A program made the position numbers and the translations under genes. Below are positions 19,229-27,925 of a stretch of 34,319 nt of DNA, in pieces (the stretch's first letter is position 1; the number at the start of each line of letters is the position of its first letter). The notes beneath the pieces are model-generated. The model saw nothing but the letters and a program-made list of their open reading frames with translations. It had not been told where the DNA came from and made no database searches. Source of the stretch: Syntrophobacteraceae bacterium (GTDB lineage Bacteria; Desulfobacterota; Syntrophobacteria; Syntrophobacterales; Syntrophobacteraceae); contig JARKQW010000029.1 of assembly GCA_029974695.1 (NCBI GenBank), forward strand, positions 1 through 34,319. Reading direction: 5' to 3'.

Positions 19229-19257
19229 TTCATAGCATACCCGCACCCTTCTGTACA
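19229..19257 (-). promoter_or_regulatory. Candidate promoter of etfBA
   Basis: On the minus strand, TGTACA (19252-19257) and TATGAA (19229-19234) are 17 bases apart, with TG one base before the -10 hexamer (extended -10 form). Each hexamer matches consensus at four of six positions. It is about 105 bases upstream of the etfB GTG. Confidence 0.4.
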
Positions 19258-19568
19258 GGGACAAACCGGCCGTGGGAAGAGAACGGGTCCCGGGAGGCAC
19301 CTCGCTCGGGTCGATGGTTGGAAGAGATGGTCGGACCGGAGAATTGAGGGGAGGCGATGAGGCCGCAGATCCTGCGGCACGGAAAGGGAAGATCCCCGGG
19401 AGGCAGGAGCGGGTTTCCTTGGACGGAGGCGAGGCTCACCCCAGGGGCAGAAGGTCCCGGCGCCGGGACACACCCATCCGTTCGGGGATCCGTTTCGCCG
19501 ACACCCCCCCCACGAGAACGACTCCCCGCAGTTCTCCCCCTTGCCTGCCGCTCGGGAAAACCTCGGCC
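19258..19568. other. Intergenic region upstream of etfB and downstream of fur
   Basis: No credible gene. A perfect 16-base palindrome, GTCCCGGCGCCGGGAC, lies at 19454-19469 and could fold as a hairpin downstream of the Fur-family gene. No T tract follows on either strand. I see nothing else recognisable. Confidence 0.4.
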
Positions 19569-20000
19569 TTAGGATTCCTTATGGCAATCGGAACAATAGC
19601 CCTGGATGAGCACCTGATGCCGCAAGACTCGAAAGTCATGCCCTTCGGGCAGCGTAATCTTGTGGCTCAATCCCGAAGCATCCAGGTCCGTGATGCTCTG
19701 ACACTTCAAGCACACCATGTGGTGATGAGGGTCCACCTTGGCGTCATAGCGGGCCACTTCCGTGACCGGACTCACCTTCTGCACCAACCCGACCTCGTAG
19801 AAGCGCTCGAGGGTCTTGTACACCGTGCCCAGAGAAATCATTGGAAACCGTTTTCTCACCTGCTGGTAAATGACCTCTGCGCTTGGGTGATCCAAGTTGT
19901 CGTAGAGCGCCTGGTAAATCGCGAGACGTTGATAGGTGACCTGCAGTCCATGGCCTCGTAGCGTGGCAATGAAATCCCTTTCGTTTTGCCCCTCCGTCAT
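19569..20000 (-). CDS. Fur-family regulator, PerR-like
   Basis: Metal-dependent repressor of 143 residues. The winged helix includes LQVTYQRLAIYQAL (19-32) and a recognition helix SLGTVYKTLERF (56-67). The regulatory metal ligands fit PerR better than Fur: His38, Asp86, His92 and His94 (PHHHMVC) and Asp105. The structural zinc site is CLKC (97-100) plus CSDC (136-139). PerR senses peroxide through iron-catalysed histidine oxidation; Fur, Zur and Nur members share the fold, so the signal is inferred. A candidate palindromic operator lies about 70 bases upstream, suggesting autoregulation. The ATG has AGGGGAT upstream. Confidence 0.88.
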   Translation of the reverse strand: MTEGQNERDFIATLRGHGLQVTYQRLAIYQALYDNLDHPSAEVIYQQVRKRFPMISLGTVYKTLERFYEVGLVQKVSPVTEVARYDAKVDPHHHMVCLKCQSITDLDASGLSHKITLPEGHDFRVLRHQVLIQGYCSDCHKES

Positions 20001-20062
20001 TTCATCCCCTTTCCAAGCGAAAACGATATCTCAACAGCATAAGATCGGCATGATACTCACTC

Positions 20063-20088
20063 TGCTATTATTCTAGAATAGTTATCAG
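20063..20088 (-). promoter_or_regulatory. Candidate Fur/PerR-type operator and promoter
   Basis: TATTCTAGAATA (20069-20080) is a perfect 12-base palindrome within an AT-rich stretch that stands out in this GC-rich window. Its size and AT content resemble PerR/Fur boxes (TTATAAT-N-ATTATAA). On the minus strand the half TAGAAT could be a -10 box, with TTGTGC 18 bases further upstream. It lies between mnmG and the Fur-family gene. Confidence 0.5.
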
Positions 20089-20118
20089 GGTAAGCACAAG
20101 CTTTTTTTTATAGTGATG

Positions 20119-22023
20119 TTAGGGAATGTTGCCCTCCGTTCTTGCCGGAGCCCCCCCTCCTTCCCTTTGGCCGTATCGCTTCAGGTAAACCAGGAGGATG
20201 GAGACGGCTGCGGGGGTGATTCCGGAAATCCTGGAGGCCTGACCGAGGCTCAGGGGGCGAATCTCCTGCAGTTTCTGACGGACCTCGTTGGACAACCCGG
20301 GGACGTCCCCATAAGGGAAATCCTCGGGGATCCTCACCTGCTCGAACTGCCGAAACTTCTTCACTTCCGCCTCCTGCCTGCGCAGGTACCCCTCGTATTT
20401 GCACTCGATTTCCACCTGCTCCTTCACGGAATCGGGGAGAGGAGTCGAGGGGGCACAAACGGCCTCGATGTCTTCATAACCGATCTCGGGGCGCTTCAGG
20501 AGGCGATCCAGGGAAACGGACCCCTCGACCGCAGGGGACCTTTTGGACTCCAACAGGGAACACAGCCGGGGGGAAGGAGCGATAAAGGTCTTGGCCAGCC
20601 TTTGGAGTTCCGCCCGGACGGCTTCCCGACGCTCGATCATTTCACGATATGCCGAGTGGGAACGAAGCCCCAGTCGATACCCTTTCTCGAGAAGGCGCAG
20701 ATCGGCGTTGTCCTCTCGAAGCAGCAACCGGTATTCCGCCCGGGAGGTAAAGATGCGGTAAGGTTCCCGAGTCCCCTTGGTCACCAAATCGTCTACCATC
20801 ACCGCCATATAGGCCTCGGAGCGATCCAGCAGGAAAGGAGGCTCCCCCCGGACCTTCAAGGCGGCGTTGATCCCGGCCCACATGCCTTGGGCGGCCGCTT
20901 CCTCGTACCCGGAGGTCCCGTTGATCTGCCCCGCCATGTAGAGCCCGCGGATCCGCTTGGTCTCGAGGGTCGGATGGAGCTGGGTCGGTTGGACGAAATC
21001 ATACTCGATGGCGTAGGCCGGCCGCATAAGGTCGGCATACTCGAGCCCGGCAATGGAACGGACGATCCCCAACTGAATCTCGTAGGGCAGGGAATTGCCC
21101 GTTCCGCTTGCATAGATTTCCTCGGTGTCGAGCCCTTCGGGTTCGAGAATGATCTGGTGGAATTCCTTGTGGGGGAATTTCATCACCTTGTCTTCCAGGG
21201 AAGGACAGTACCGGGCGGAAACCCCCTGAATGGACCCGTTGTACAGGGGAGACAGGTGGATGTGGCTTCGAACCAGCTCATGGGTCCCCTTGTGGGTCCT
21301 GCCGATGTAGCAGGGTAGCCGGGTAAGGGGAATCCGGGACGTGGAAAGAGAAAACGGGCGGGGGTTTTCATCCCCTTCCTGGACGGCGAAGCGGCTCAGG
21401 TCGATGCTCTGCCGCCGGATCCGGGCGGGGGTGCCCGTTTTCATTCGACCGAGGACAAACCCGAGAGTCCTCAACTGGTCGGCCAGAAGGTTGGAGGGGA
21501 ATTCTCCGGCCCTCCCCGCGGGGATCCGAGCCCGGCCGATATGGACCAGGCCGTGCAAAAAAGTGCCCGTGGTCAGCACCACGGCTCTTCCCGAAAAGAA
21601 CACCCCCAACTGGTCTACGACCCCCACCAGCCGGTCTCCCTCCACCACCAGGGATTCCACCAGGGATTGCTTCAGGTCCAGGCCGGCTTGCCGCTCGAGG
21701 GTATGCTTCATCAGAGTGCGATACCGTACCTTGTCGTTTTGGGTCCGAGTCCCACGAACCGCAGGGCCCTTCTTGGTATTCAGCAATCGGTACTGGATGG
21801 CGCTCTGGTCCGTCACTTTCGCCATCTCCCCGCCCAGGGCATCGATTTCCTTTACCAGGTGGCCTTTTCCGATGCCCCCGATGGAAGGGGAACAGGGCAT
21901 GTGTGCGACCGTATCTAGGGAAATGGAGAGCAGAAGGGTGGAGCATCCCATGCGGGCGGCGGCCAGGGCCGCTTCACATCCGGCATGCCCGGCACCCACG
22001 ACGATCACGTCGTACTTCTTCAT
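20119..22023 (-). CDS. mnmG: tRNA uridine 5-carboxymethylaminomethyl modification enzyme MnmG (GidA)
   Basis: FAD-dependent enzyme that, with the GTPase MnmE, installs the (carboxymethyl)aminomethyl group at U34 of several tRNAs. The 634-residue product has the full family length. The N-terminal dinucleotide motif is [14 protein letters not shown] (10-23). Further signatures are [19 protein letters not shown] (45-63), [35 protein letters not shown] and [17 protein letters not shown]. The helical tRNA-binding C-terminus ends at a typical segment with [18 protein letters not shown] 15-residue Gly/Arg-rich tail follows. mnmE is not in the window. The radical SAM gene is divergent. Confidence 0.97.
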   Translation of the reverse strand: MKKYDVIVVGAGHAGCEAALAAARMGCSTLLLSISLDTVAHMPCSPSIGGIGKGHLVKEIDALGGEMAKVTDQSAIQYRLLNTKKGPAVRGTRTQNDKVRYRTLMKHTLERQAGLDLKQSLVESLVVEGDRLVGVVDQLGVFFSGRAVVLTTGTFLHGLVHIGRARIPAGRAGEFPSNLLADQLRTLGFVLGRMKTGTPARIRRQSIDLSRFAVQEGDENPRPFSLSTSRIPLTRLPCYIGRTHKGTHELVRSHIHLSPLYNGSIQGVSARYCPSLEDKVMKFPHKEFHQIILEPEGLDTEEIYASGTGNSLPYEIQLGIVRSIAGLEYADLMRPAYAIEYDFVQPTQLHPTLETKRIRGLYMAGQINGTSGYEEAAAQGMWAGINAALKVRGEPPFLLDRSEAYMAVMVDDLVTKGTREPYRIFTSRAEYRLLLREDNADLRLLEKGYRLGLRSHSAYREMIERREAVRAELQRLAKTFIAPSPRLCSLLESKRSPAVEGSVSLDRLLKRPEIGYEDIEAVCAPSTPLPDSVKEQVEIECKYEGYLRRQEAEVKKFRQFEQVRIPEDFPYGDVPGLSNEVRQKLQEIRPLSLGQASRISGITPAAVSILLVYLKRYGQREGGGAPARTEGNIP

Positions 22024-22192
22024 AAGCTTTTGAAGCCTTCCTTATTGGATGAGTCCGTCCATCCGTGTTATTCTGAGCTTCCCAAGGCGGAACCCGGGGC
22101 TGTAGATCCTCCCAAACTCCGGAGGGTCGTCCGTTGGAGATGAGGGTGTGTGCGATCCCGCACCAAGCGGTCCGTTTCCTCTGCGTGGCGCC

Positions 22193-23257
22193 ATGTCCGG
22201 CAAGAAACCCTATCGAGACTTCAACTCCTATTTGTGCGAACGGTTCGGCTGTCGCGTGCAAAAGATCACCCTCGATGCGGGACTGACCTGCCCCAACCGG
22301 GACGGGTCCCTGGGCCGCCACGGCTGTATTTACTGCAACGAGCGCGGGTCCGGAACCGGGGCGTCCCGCTCCGGGTTGAGCATCACCCAACAGCTGCGAT
22401 CCGCAAAATCTTATCTCGCAAAAAAGTACAAGGCCAAGAAATTTCTGGCCTATTTTCAGTCCTTCAGCAACACCTACGGGCCCCTGGAGCGGTTGAGGTC
22501 CCTGTACGAGGAGGCCCTCGCCGATGAAGACGTGGTGGGCCTGTCCGTCGGGACCCGGCCGGACTGCGTTTCCGAGGAGGTCTTGGACTGCCTCGAGGCC
22601 TTTTCCGCGAAATCCCTGATCTGGATGGAATACGGCCTCCAGTCGGCCAAGGACTCCACCCTTGTGACCATCGGCAGAGGCCATTCGGTGGAATCCTTTG
22701 CGGACGCCGTCCGGCGCACCTGCCGCCGCGGTTTGCCCATATGCGTCCATGTGATTCTGGGATTGCCCGGGGAAACCGGCGAGGACATGATGAACACGGC
22801 TCGCTTCCTGGCCGCCCTGCCCATCCAGGCGGTTAAGATTCATCTGCTTTACGTGGTACGCGGCACTCTCCTCGAGCAGTGGTACCGGTGGGGGACGTAC
22901 TCGTGCCTGTCCCGGGAGGAATACGTGTCCCTGGCGGCCCGGTTTCTCGAGTTGCTTCCGCCTCACGTGATCGTTCAACGGCTGACGGGAGACCCCCACC
23001 CTGAGGAACTGGTGGCTCCCCAATGGGCCATGGACAAGCAGGGAAACCTTCAGGCCCTTCTGACCCACATGGGAGAAAAGGGACTGTACCAGGGAAGGCT
23101 CTTCCGGGGCGGGACGGAACAACCCGCCGGGGACCCGCTTTCACCCACCCTCGCCGGCCCCGGGGCCGGGACGTGTTTGGGAAGATCCGGGGAATCCTCC
23201 GGGGGGTCGGGGGAGCATGTTTGGTGCCGCGTTGACACGAAGCCCCGGGTCGGTTAA
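22193..23257 (+). CDS. TIGR01212/YhcC-like radical SAM protein
   Basis: Radical SAM enzyme of the TIGR01212 family, typified by E. coli YhcC, of unconfirmed substrate. The iron-sulfur ligands form the family's long-spaced pattern in TCPNRDGSLGRHGCIYCNE (one Cys, ten residues, then CxxC). Other hallmarks are the start KPYRDFNSYLCERFG, FLAYFQSFSNTYGP, SVGTRPDCV, EYGLQSA, HVILGLPGETGEDM and KIHLLYVVRGT. Residues up to about 304 match the normal family length; the last 50 are Gly/Ser/Pro-rich and look unconserved, as if a stop codon had been lost. The start at 22193 is chosen by homology but lacks a good ribosome site; a GTG at 22148 with GAGGG upstream would add 15 residues. Confidence 0.85.
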   Translation: MSGKKPYRDFNSYLCERFGCRVQKITLDAGLTCPNRDGSLGRHGCIYCNERGSGTGASRSGLSITQQLRSAKSYLAKKYKAKKFLAYFQSFSNTYGPLERLRSLYEEALADEDVVGLSVGTRPDCVSEEVLDCLEAFSAKSLIWMEYGLQSAKDSTLVTIGRGHSVESFADAVRRTCRRGLPICVHVILGLPGETGEDMMNTARFLAALPIQAVKIHLLYVVRGTLLEQWYRWGTYSCLSREEYVSLAARFLELLPPHVIVQRLTGDPHPEELVAPQWAMDKQGNLQALLTHMGEKGLYQGRLFRGGTEQPAGDPLSPTLAGPGAGTCLGRSGESSGGSGEHVWCRVDTKPRVG

Positions 23258-23371
23258 ATACACTTCTACGGCACGGCGGCCGGCCCCATGGCACGGAGAC
23301 GACCGCAAGTTCGCCAAAACCACCCGCAAGGGCCTTTTCAATTCAGACCGAAGGTTTCAGGGAGAAGGGCC

Positions 23372-23827
23372 ATGGGAGTTCATCGGCATAGGAACTCGAA
23401 AGACCGCGGGCACCCCCCCCGGGGGAGCGCGGGCTTTACCCTCATTGAATTGCTCATCGTCATGATCATCCTGGGGCTCTTGGCCGCCCTGGTGGCCCCC
23501 AAGATGTTTCAGAAGGTCGGCAGCTCCAAACAGAAGGCCGCCAAGGCCCAGATCGCCCTGCTGGGAACCGCCCTGGACGCGTACCGACTGGATATCGGAA
23601 GGTATCCGAGCACCGAGGAAGGCCTGGACGCTCTTCGGAAGAACCCCGGGCACACGGGTTGGGACGGCCCCTACCTGCCCAAGGACGTTCCTCCGGACCC
23701 TTGGGGAAGGGCCTACCTGTATCGATCTCCGGGAGAACATGGGGACTACGACCTGGTATCTCTGGGAGCCGACGGGCAAGATGGCGGAGAAGGCGAAAAC
23801 GCCGACGTCAACAGCTGGGACAACTGA
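23372..23827 (+). CDS. gspG: Type II secretion major pseudopilin GspG-like protein
   Basis: A 151-residue type IV-pilin-like protein with a class III signal peptide. After about 20 basic residues comes G/FTLIELLIVMIILGLLAAL, with cleavage by prepilin peptidase before Phe and Glu at mature position 5. The C-terminal GspG domain is recognisable: DIGRYPSTEEGLDAL, the DPWGRAYLYRSPG segment and the calcium-binding end DYDLVSLGADGQDGGEGENADVNSWD. ATG 23372 has GGGAGAAGG upstream; the frame is open further back but without homology. No other gsp genes are adjacent, unusual for a subunit normally encoded in an operon. It could also serve the type IV pilus system as a minor subunit, but the GspG domain argues for type II secretion. 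Confidence 0.93.
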   Translation: MGVHRHRNSKDRGHPPRGSAGFTLIELLIVMIILGLLAALVAPKMFQKVGSSKQKAAKAQIALLGTALDAYRLDIGRYPSTEEGLDALRKNPGHTGWDGPYLPKDVPPDPWGRAYLYRSPGEHGDYDLVSLGADGQDGGEGENADVNSWDN

Positions 23828-23962
23828 CCGAACGCCGGGGTAACGGTGCGCCTGCCGGGGTCTTCACGCAAGAGAGAAACCTTTCCTGCTTCCTGAAAAG
23901 CTGCAGACCGCATTCCTCGAAAACACCCGAAGGGAAGCATCCGCGGTGGGGTGGGTCTACTG

Positions 23963-23990
23963 CCGGGGGGTCATTTTCGGCCTTTTTTTT
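23963..23990 (+). terminator. Possible weak terminator of gspG
   Basis: GCCG (23962-23965) and CGGC (23978-23981) could pair around a twelve-base loop, directly followed by eight T residues (23983-23990). The stem is short. The position, between gspG and the promoter of the next unit, supports the call. Confidence 0.35.
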
Positions 23991-23999
23991 CCGATATAA

Positions 24000-24029
24000 T
24001 TGACACCGGTGCGTGAAAGTGATTGTATT
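24000..24029 (+). promoter_or_regulatory. Promoter of the tRNA-Leu gene
   Basis: A perfect TTGACA (24000-24005) is followed after 18 bases by TGTATT (24024-24029). Initiation would fall about 25 bases before the tRNA. The same transcript could continue into tig, since no terminator is seen between them. An isolated TATAAT at 23995-24000 overlaps the -35 box but has no good -35 of its own. Confidence 0.5.
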
Positions 24030-24060
24030 ACATGTTCATGGCCGATTGCGGACATTCCCG

Positions 24061-24149
24061 GCGAGAGTGGCGGAACCGGCAGACGCACTGGACTTAGGAT
24101 CCAGCCCTGTTGACGCAGGATGGGGGTTCAACTCCCCCCTCTCGCACCA
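24061..24149 (+). tRNA. tRNA-Leu (anticodon UAG)
   Basis: A class II tRNA with a seven-base acceptor stem (GCGAGAG with CTCTCGC), the D arm, an anticodon stem CTGGA/TCCAG with loop CTTAGGA and anticodon TAG at 24095-24097, a long variable arm typical of leucine, a TTC-loop GGTTCAAC, and an encoded CCA at 24147-24149. It reads CUA codons. It is 60 bases upstream of tig. Confidence 0.97.
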
Positions 24150-24209
24150 GCATTCTCTCGTGTCGGTTGCATAGAGCTTTATTTTATCCAACAAAGGAAA
24201 GGTTAAGAA

Positions 24210-25529
24210 GTGGGCATGAACGTCAACGTCGTGGATCTGGGTGCGCATCAGAAGAGACTTCAAGTTGAAATCCCCGCCGAAGAAGTCCGGCAGGAATTGG
24301 AAAAGAAGTACCGCGAGATCGGCAAGAGCGTACGCATACGGGGCTTTCGCCCGGGCAAGATCCCCCGCAGCATCCTCAAGTCCTACTACGGCAAGTCCAT
24401 TGAAAAAGAAGTCTCCTCGAGCTTCATCCAGGACACTTTCCCCAAAGCCCTCCGGGATACGGATCTCAAGCCTCTCATCGAGGCGGACGTGGACGAGATG
24501 AAATTTGCGGAAGACGGCAGCTTCACCTATTCGGCCGTGGTGGACGTGCGACCTTCGTTCCGGGTGGAGGGCTATAAAGGCCTCGAGATCGCCCGCCCCC
24601 CCGTCCGGGTAACCGAAGAACAACTCGAAGCCGAGCTCGAAAGCCTCCGACAACGGCATGCCCAGATCCGTGCCGTCGAGGCGGACCGGCCCGTTCGAGA
24701 AGGAGACGTCATTCTGGTGGATTTCACCCCCTGGGTGGACGGCAAGGCCTTTAAAAAGGGGGAAACCAAGGACTACATGATGGAGGTCGGCAAGAACGCC
24801 CTCCATCCGGACTTCGATCGTCATCTGCTGGGACATTTGCCGGGGGAATCCTTTTCCTTCGAACTGGATTACCCGGAAGACGCTCCCACTAAGGAGATCG
24901 CGGGCAAGCGCGTTCAGTTCGACGTGACTGTCCGGGAGCTCAAGGAGAAAGTCCTGCCGGAATTGAACGACGAATTCGCCCAGGAAGCGGGCTCCTTCGA
25001 TTCCCTCGAGGCCCTGAAGCAGGAACTGCGGGGCCGGCTGGAAAAGCGGGAAGAAGAGAAGAGCCGCTCCGAGGTCCGCAAGCAGATCTTGGATCGCCTG
25101 GTGCAGATTGTGGAGTTCGACCTGTCCGATCGAGTCGTCGAGAGGGAGGTGGATCATCTCATCGGCCTCCTCCAGCGCCAATTCGAAGCCCAGAGACTCA
25201 AGATCGACACCACCAGATTCAACACGCCGGAGATTCGAGAGGAGTACCGGCCCCAGGCCGTCCGGAATATACGCTGGCGCTTGATTTGTGAGCAAATCGC
25301 CCGACAGGAGGACATCGAACTCACGGAACAGGAGATCGAGGAGCTCTACGCGGAAGTCGCCCGTATGATCCGGGTGGACGTGGAAACGGTGAAAAGCCAA
25401 TACGCCGACAGCGTCGTCGTGGAACAAGCCAGGGAGAACCGGATTCAGGACAAGGTCTTTGAATGCATCGAATCCCAGGCGGTGTTTTTGGACCCACCGC
25501 AGGAAGCCCCAGGACCCCAGCAGGAGTAA
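24210..25529 (+). CDS. tig: Trigger factor (ribosome-associated chaperone and peptidyl-prolyl isomerase)
   Basis: Trigger factor binds the ribosome exit tunnel and shields nascent chains. The 439-residue product has the N-terminal ribosome-binding domain with signature [12 protein letters not shown] (45-56), the FKBP-type isomerase domain (about residues 160-245, [20 protein letters not shown] and [12 protein letters not shown]), and the helical C-terminal chaperone domain to the end ([16 protein letters not shown]). The start is GTG at 24210, seven bases after GGAAAGG; an ATG two codons later is possible but is 13 bases from that site. The clpP ribosome site overlaps the end of tig, so tig-clpP are translationally close, the common bacterial order. 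Confidence 0.97.
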   Translation: MGMNVNVVDLGAHQKRLQVEIPAEEVRQELEKKYREIGKSVRIRGFRPGKIPRSILKSYYGKSIEKEVSSSFIQDTFPKALRDTDLKPLIEADVDEMKFAEDGSFTYSAVVDVRPSFRVEGYKGLEIARPPVRVTEEQLEAELESLRQRHAQIRAVEADRPVREGDVILVDFTPWVDGKAFKKGETKDYMMEVGKNALHPDFDRHLLGHLPGESFSFELDYPEDAPTKEIAGKRVQFDVTVRELKEKVLPELNDEFAQEAGSFDSLEALKQELRGRLEKREEEKSRSEVRKQILDRLVQIVEFDLSDRVVEREVDHLIGLLQRQFEAQRLKIDTTRFNTPEIREEYRPQAVRNIRWRLICEQIARQEDIELTEQEIEELYAEVARMIRVDVETVKSQYADSVVVEQARENRIQDKVFECIESQAVFLDPPQEAPGPQQE

Positions 25530-25533
25530 ATTC

Positions 25534-26133
25534 ATGTCTCTCATACCCATCGTCATTGAACAGAGCAGTCGCGGGGAGCGGGCCTTCGACATCTTCTCCC
25601 GACTGTTGCGGGACCGAATCATCTTTCTGGGTACGGCCATCAACGATGATGTGGCCAACCTCATCATCGCCCAGATGCTTTTTCTCGAGTCCGAGGACCC
25701 GGACAAGGACATTCACTTCTACATCAATTCCCCCGGCGGCCTCGTCACGTCGGGCATGGCCATCTACGACACCATGCGGTACATCAAGCCCGACGTTTCC
25801 ACCCTGTGCATGGGGCAGGCGGCAAGCATGGCCGCCGTATTGCTCGCAGCGGGGGTCAAGGGAAAACGGTTCGCCCTTCCCCATGTACGAATCATGCTCC
25901 ACCAACCCATGGGCGGTTTCCAGGGGCAGGCCACGGACGTCGAGATCCAGGCCCGAGAGATCCTGCGCCTGAGGGAAGAGATCAACCAGATCCTTGTGGA
26001 TCATACGGGACGACCCCTCGATCAGATCGAACGCGACACGGATCGCGACTTCTACATGTCCGGCGAACAGGCCAAAGAGTACGGAATGGTGGACGAGGTA
26101 ATCCTCAGTCGAAAGACCGGCATCAAACCCTGA
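25534..26133 (+). CDS. clpP: ATP-dependent Clp protease proteolytic subunit
   Basis: ClpP forms the tetradecameric serine-protease chamber fed by ClpX or ClpA. The 199-residue product has the Ser98-His123-Asp172 triad: [10 protein letters not shown] (Ser98), [10 protein letters not shown] (His123) and DRDFYMS (Asp172). The oxyanion region SPGG is at 66-69. There is essentially no propeptide: it begins [23 protein letters not shown] 25534 has AGGAG eight bases upstream, overlapping the tig stop region; the frame open from 25459 lies inside tig and is not used. It is followed by clpX after 426 bases. Confidence 0.98.
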   Translation: MSLIPIVIEQSSRGERAFDIFSRLLRDRIIFLGTAINDDVANLIIAQMLFLESEDPDKDIHFYINSPGGLVTSGMAIYDTMRYIKPDVSTLCMGQAASMAAVLLAAGVKGKRFALPHVRIMLHQPMGGFQGQATDVEIQAREILRLREEINQILVDHTGRPLDQIERDTDRDFYMSGEQAKEYGMVDEVILSRKTGIKP

Positions 26134-26559
26134 CCTTGGCCGTTTTTTCCCCTCGGCGGGCGGCAAGCTCTTCCTGCCGGGGGGGATTCCAGCATGGGAC
26201 CCGGCGGCTGCCATGGCGCTCAGGCCCGATCCTTTTCGGTCGTTCCCTTCTTTTTGCCCCCGCCCCTGGAAAACCCCTCATCCCATCCGCCGTGAAATCC
26301 GATTTCCTATGCATAGGCCTCTGGACAAAGAAAGAAATTGACCTTTTCTTTTCCAAAGGTTACCTGTGATGATGTGGGACGGCTGCGGGCGCCGGTCTAC
26401 ATTCTGCACGAGGAAACAGGGGCCCGCATTCCCGGAATGAGCGTCAAACTCGAGGGGTGGCGCCCTCCAAGCCCACGCCTGTTGCTAACCCAATCATTTA
26501 CACCGAAGCGGTTTCCTGTCGGTGAAGGTGTCGTACAAGATGGCCAAGGAGGATTTTTC
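26134..26559. other. Intergenic region between clpP and clpX
   Basis: About 425 bases with no credible gene; the clpX frame is open from 26338 but shows no homology before 26560. Contents noted are a run of six T (26143-26148) shortly after clpP without a strong stem, the perfect palindrome CCTATGCATAGG (26306-26317), and TTGACC (26338-26343) as a possible -35 box lacking a good -10. No clear sigma-32 promoter or CIRCE was seen. Confidence 0.4.
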
Positions 26560-27813
26560 ATGGCTAGGAAGCGGGATGATCGAGGCGGAGAGCTTAGGTG
26601 CTCTTTCTGTGGGAAAAGCCAAGACGAAGTGAAGAAGTTGATCGCCGGGCCGACGGTCTACATCTGTGACGAATGCGTGGAGCTCTGCAACGACATCATC
26701 GCCGAGGAATACGAACGGGAGGAGGCGGCCAGGGCCACCCAGATCCCCAAGCCCGTCGAGATCAAGGGCATCCTGGACCAGTATGTCATCGGTCAAGAAC
26801 GAGCGAAGAAGATCCTTTCCGTCGCCGTGCACAACCATTACAAGCGCATCGAGCTCAAGCTGGACAAGAACGATGTGGAGCTGCAGAAGAGCAATATCCT
26901 CATGATCGGTCCCACGGGCTCCGGAAAGACCCTTCTGGCCCAAACCCTTGCCAGGATCCTCAATGTTCCCTTCACCATCGCGGACGCCACGACCCTTACC
27001 GAAGCAGGCTACGTGGGAGAAGACGTCGAGAACATCCTGGTGAGCCTCATCCAGGCCGCCGATTATGACATCGAGAAAGCCTCCCGGGGAATCGTCTACA
27101 TCGACGAAATCGACAAGATCGCCAAGAAATCCGACAGCCCGTCCATCACCCGGGACGTTTCCGGGGAGGGTGTCCAACAGGCCCTCCTCAAGATCCTCGA
27201 GGGGACGGTGGCCAATGTTCCCCCCAAAGGGGGAAGGAAACACCCCCAGCAGGAATTCATCAAGATCGACACCACCAACATCCTTTTCATCTGCGGGGGA
27301 GCGTTCAACTACCTTGAAACCATCATCCAGTCCCGGGTCGGAGTCAAAGGGATGGGGTTCGGCGCCGAAATACGCAGCAAGGAAGACCGCAATATCGGCG
27401 AAATCCTCATCCAGGTTCAGCCCGAGGACCTCATAAAATTCGGCATGATCCCGGAATTTGTAGGCCGCATGCCGGTCATCGCCACCTTGAACGAACTCAC
27501 CGAAGATGAATTGGTGAGGATCCTGACGGAACCCAAGAATGCCTTGGTGAAGCAATACAAGAAGCTCTTCGAGCTCGAGGAGGTTCGTCTTCGGTTCACC
27601 GAAGGGGCGCTTCGGGCCATCGCCAAGGAAGCGCTGCGAAGAAAGTCCGGGGCCCGGGGCCTTCGGTCCATCATGGAAAACATCATGCTGGACATCATGT
27701 ACGATCTGCCCTCCCACCCCGAGATCCAGGAGTGCATTATCGGAGAAGACGTCATCCTGAAGCACGAGACCCCGCTTCTGCTCTACCGAGGCCAGAATCA
27801 AGAGTCTGCGTAA
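26560..27813 (+). CDS. clpX: ATP-dependent Clp protease ATP-binding subunit ClpX
   Basis: AAA+ unfoldase that recognises tagged substrates and feeds ClpP. The 417-residue product begins with the zinc-binding domain (Cys14, Cys17, Cys36, Cys39; CSFCGKS and CDECVELC). The AAA+ module follows: Walker A GPTGSGKT (117-124), Walker [11 protein letters not shown] (178-187), the pore loop GYVGEDVE (150-157), sensor region FICGGAF and sensor 2 [13 protein letters not shown] 26560 is fixed by GGAGG eight bases upstream. The preceding intergenic region is long, so clpX may have its own promoter. It is followed by lon after 112 bases. Confidence 0.98.
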   Translation: MARKRDDRGGELRCSFCGKSQDEVKKLIAGPTVYICDECVELCNDIIAEEYEREEAARATQIPKPVEIKGILDQYVIGQERAKKILSVAVHNHYKRIELKLDKNDVELQKSNILMIGPTGSGKTLLAQTLARILNVPFTIADATTLTEAGYVGEDVENILVSLIQAADYDIEKASRGIVYIDEIDKIAKKSDSPSITRDVSGEGVQQALLKILEGTVANVPPKGGRKHPQQEFIKIDTTNILFICGGAFNYLETIIQSRVGVKGMGFGAEIRSKEDRNIGEILIQVQPEDLIKFGMIPEFVGRMPVIATLNELTEDELVRILTEPKNALVKQYKKLFELEEVRLRFTEGALRAIAKEALRRKSGARGLRSIMENIMLDIMYDLPSHPEIQECIIGEDVILKHETPLLLYRGQNQESA

Positions 27814-27925
27814 CGGGAAGGCAGGGTTGAGGATGCGGCCCTGACGCCCCCGTCGCGGACACCTCGAAGTCACGACTTCAGATGGCTACATCCTATACGA
27901 TACCGAGGAAGAAGAGTGTCGTGCC

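Noticed and set aside
26331-26366. TTGACC as a clpX promoter
   Set aside because: No acceptable -10 hexamer lies at 16-18 bases, so it is noted only as a fragment in the spacer entry.
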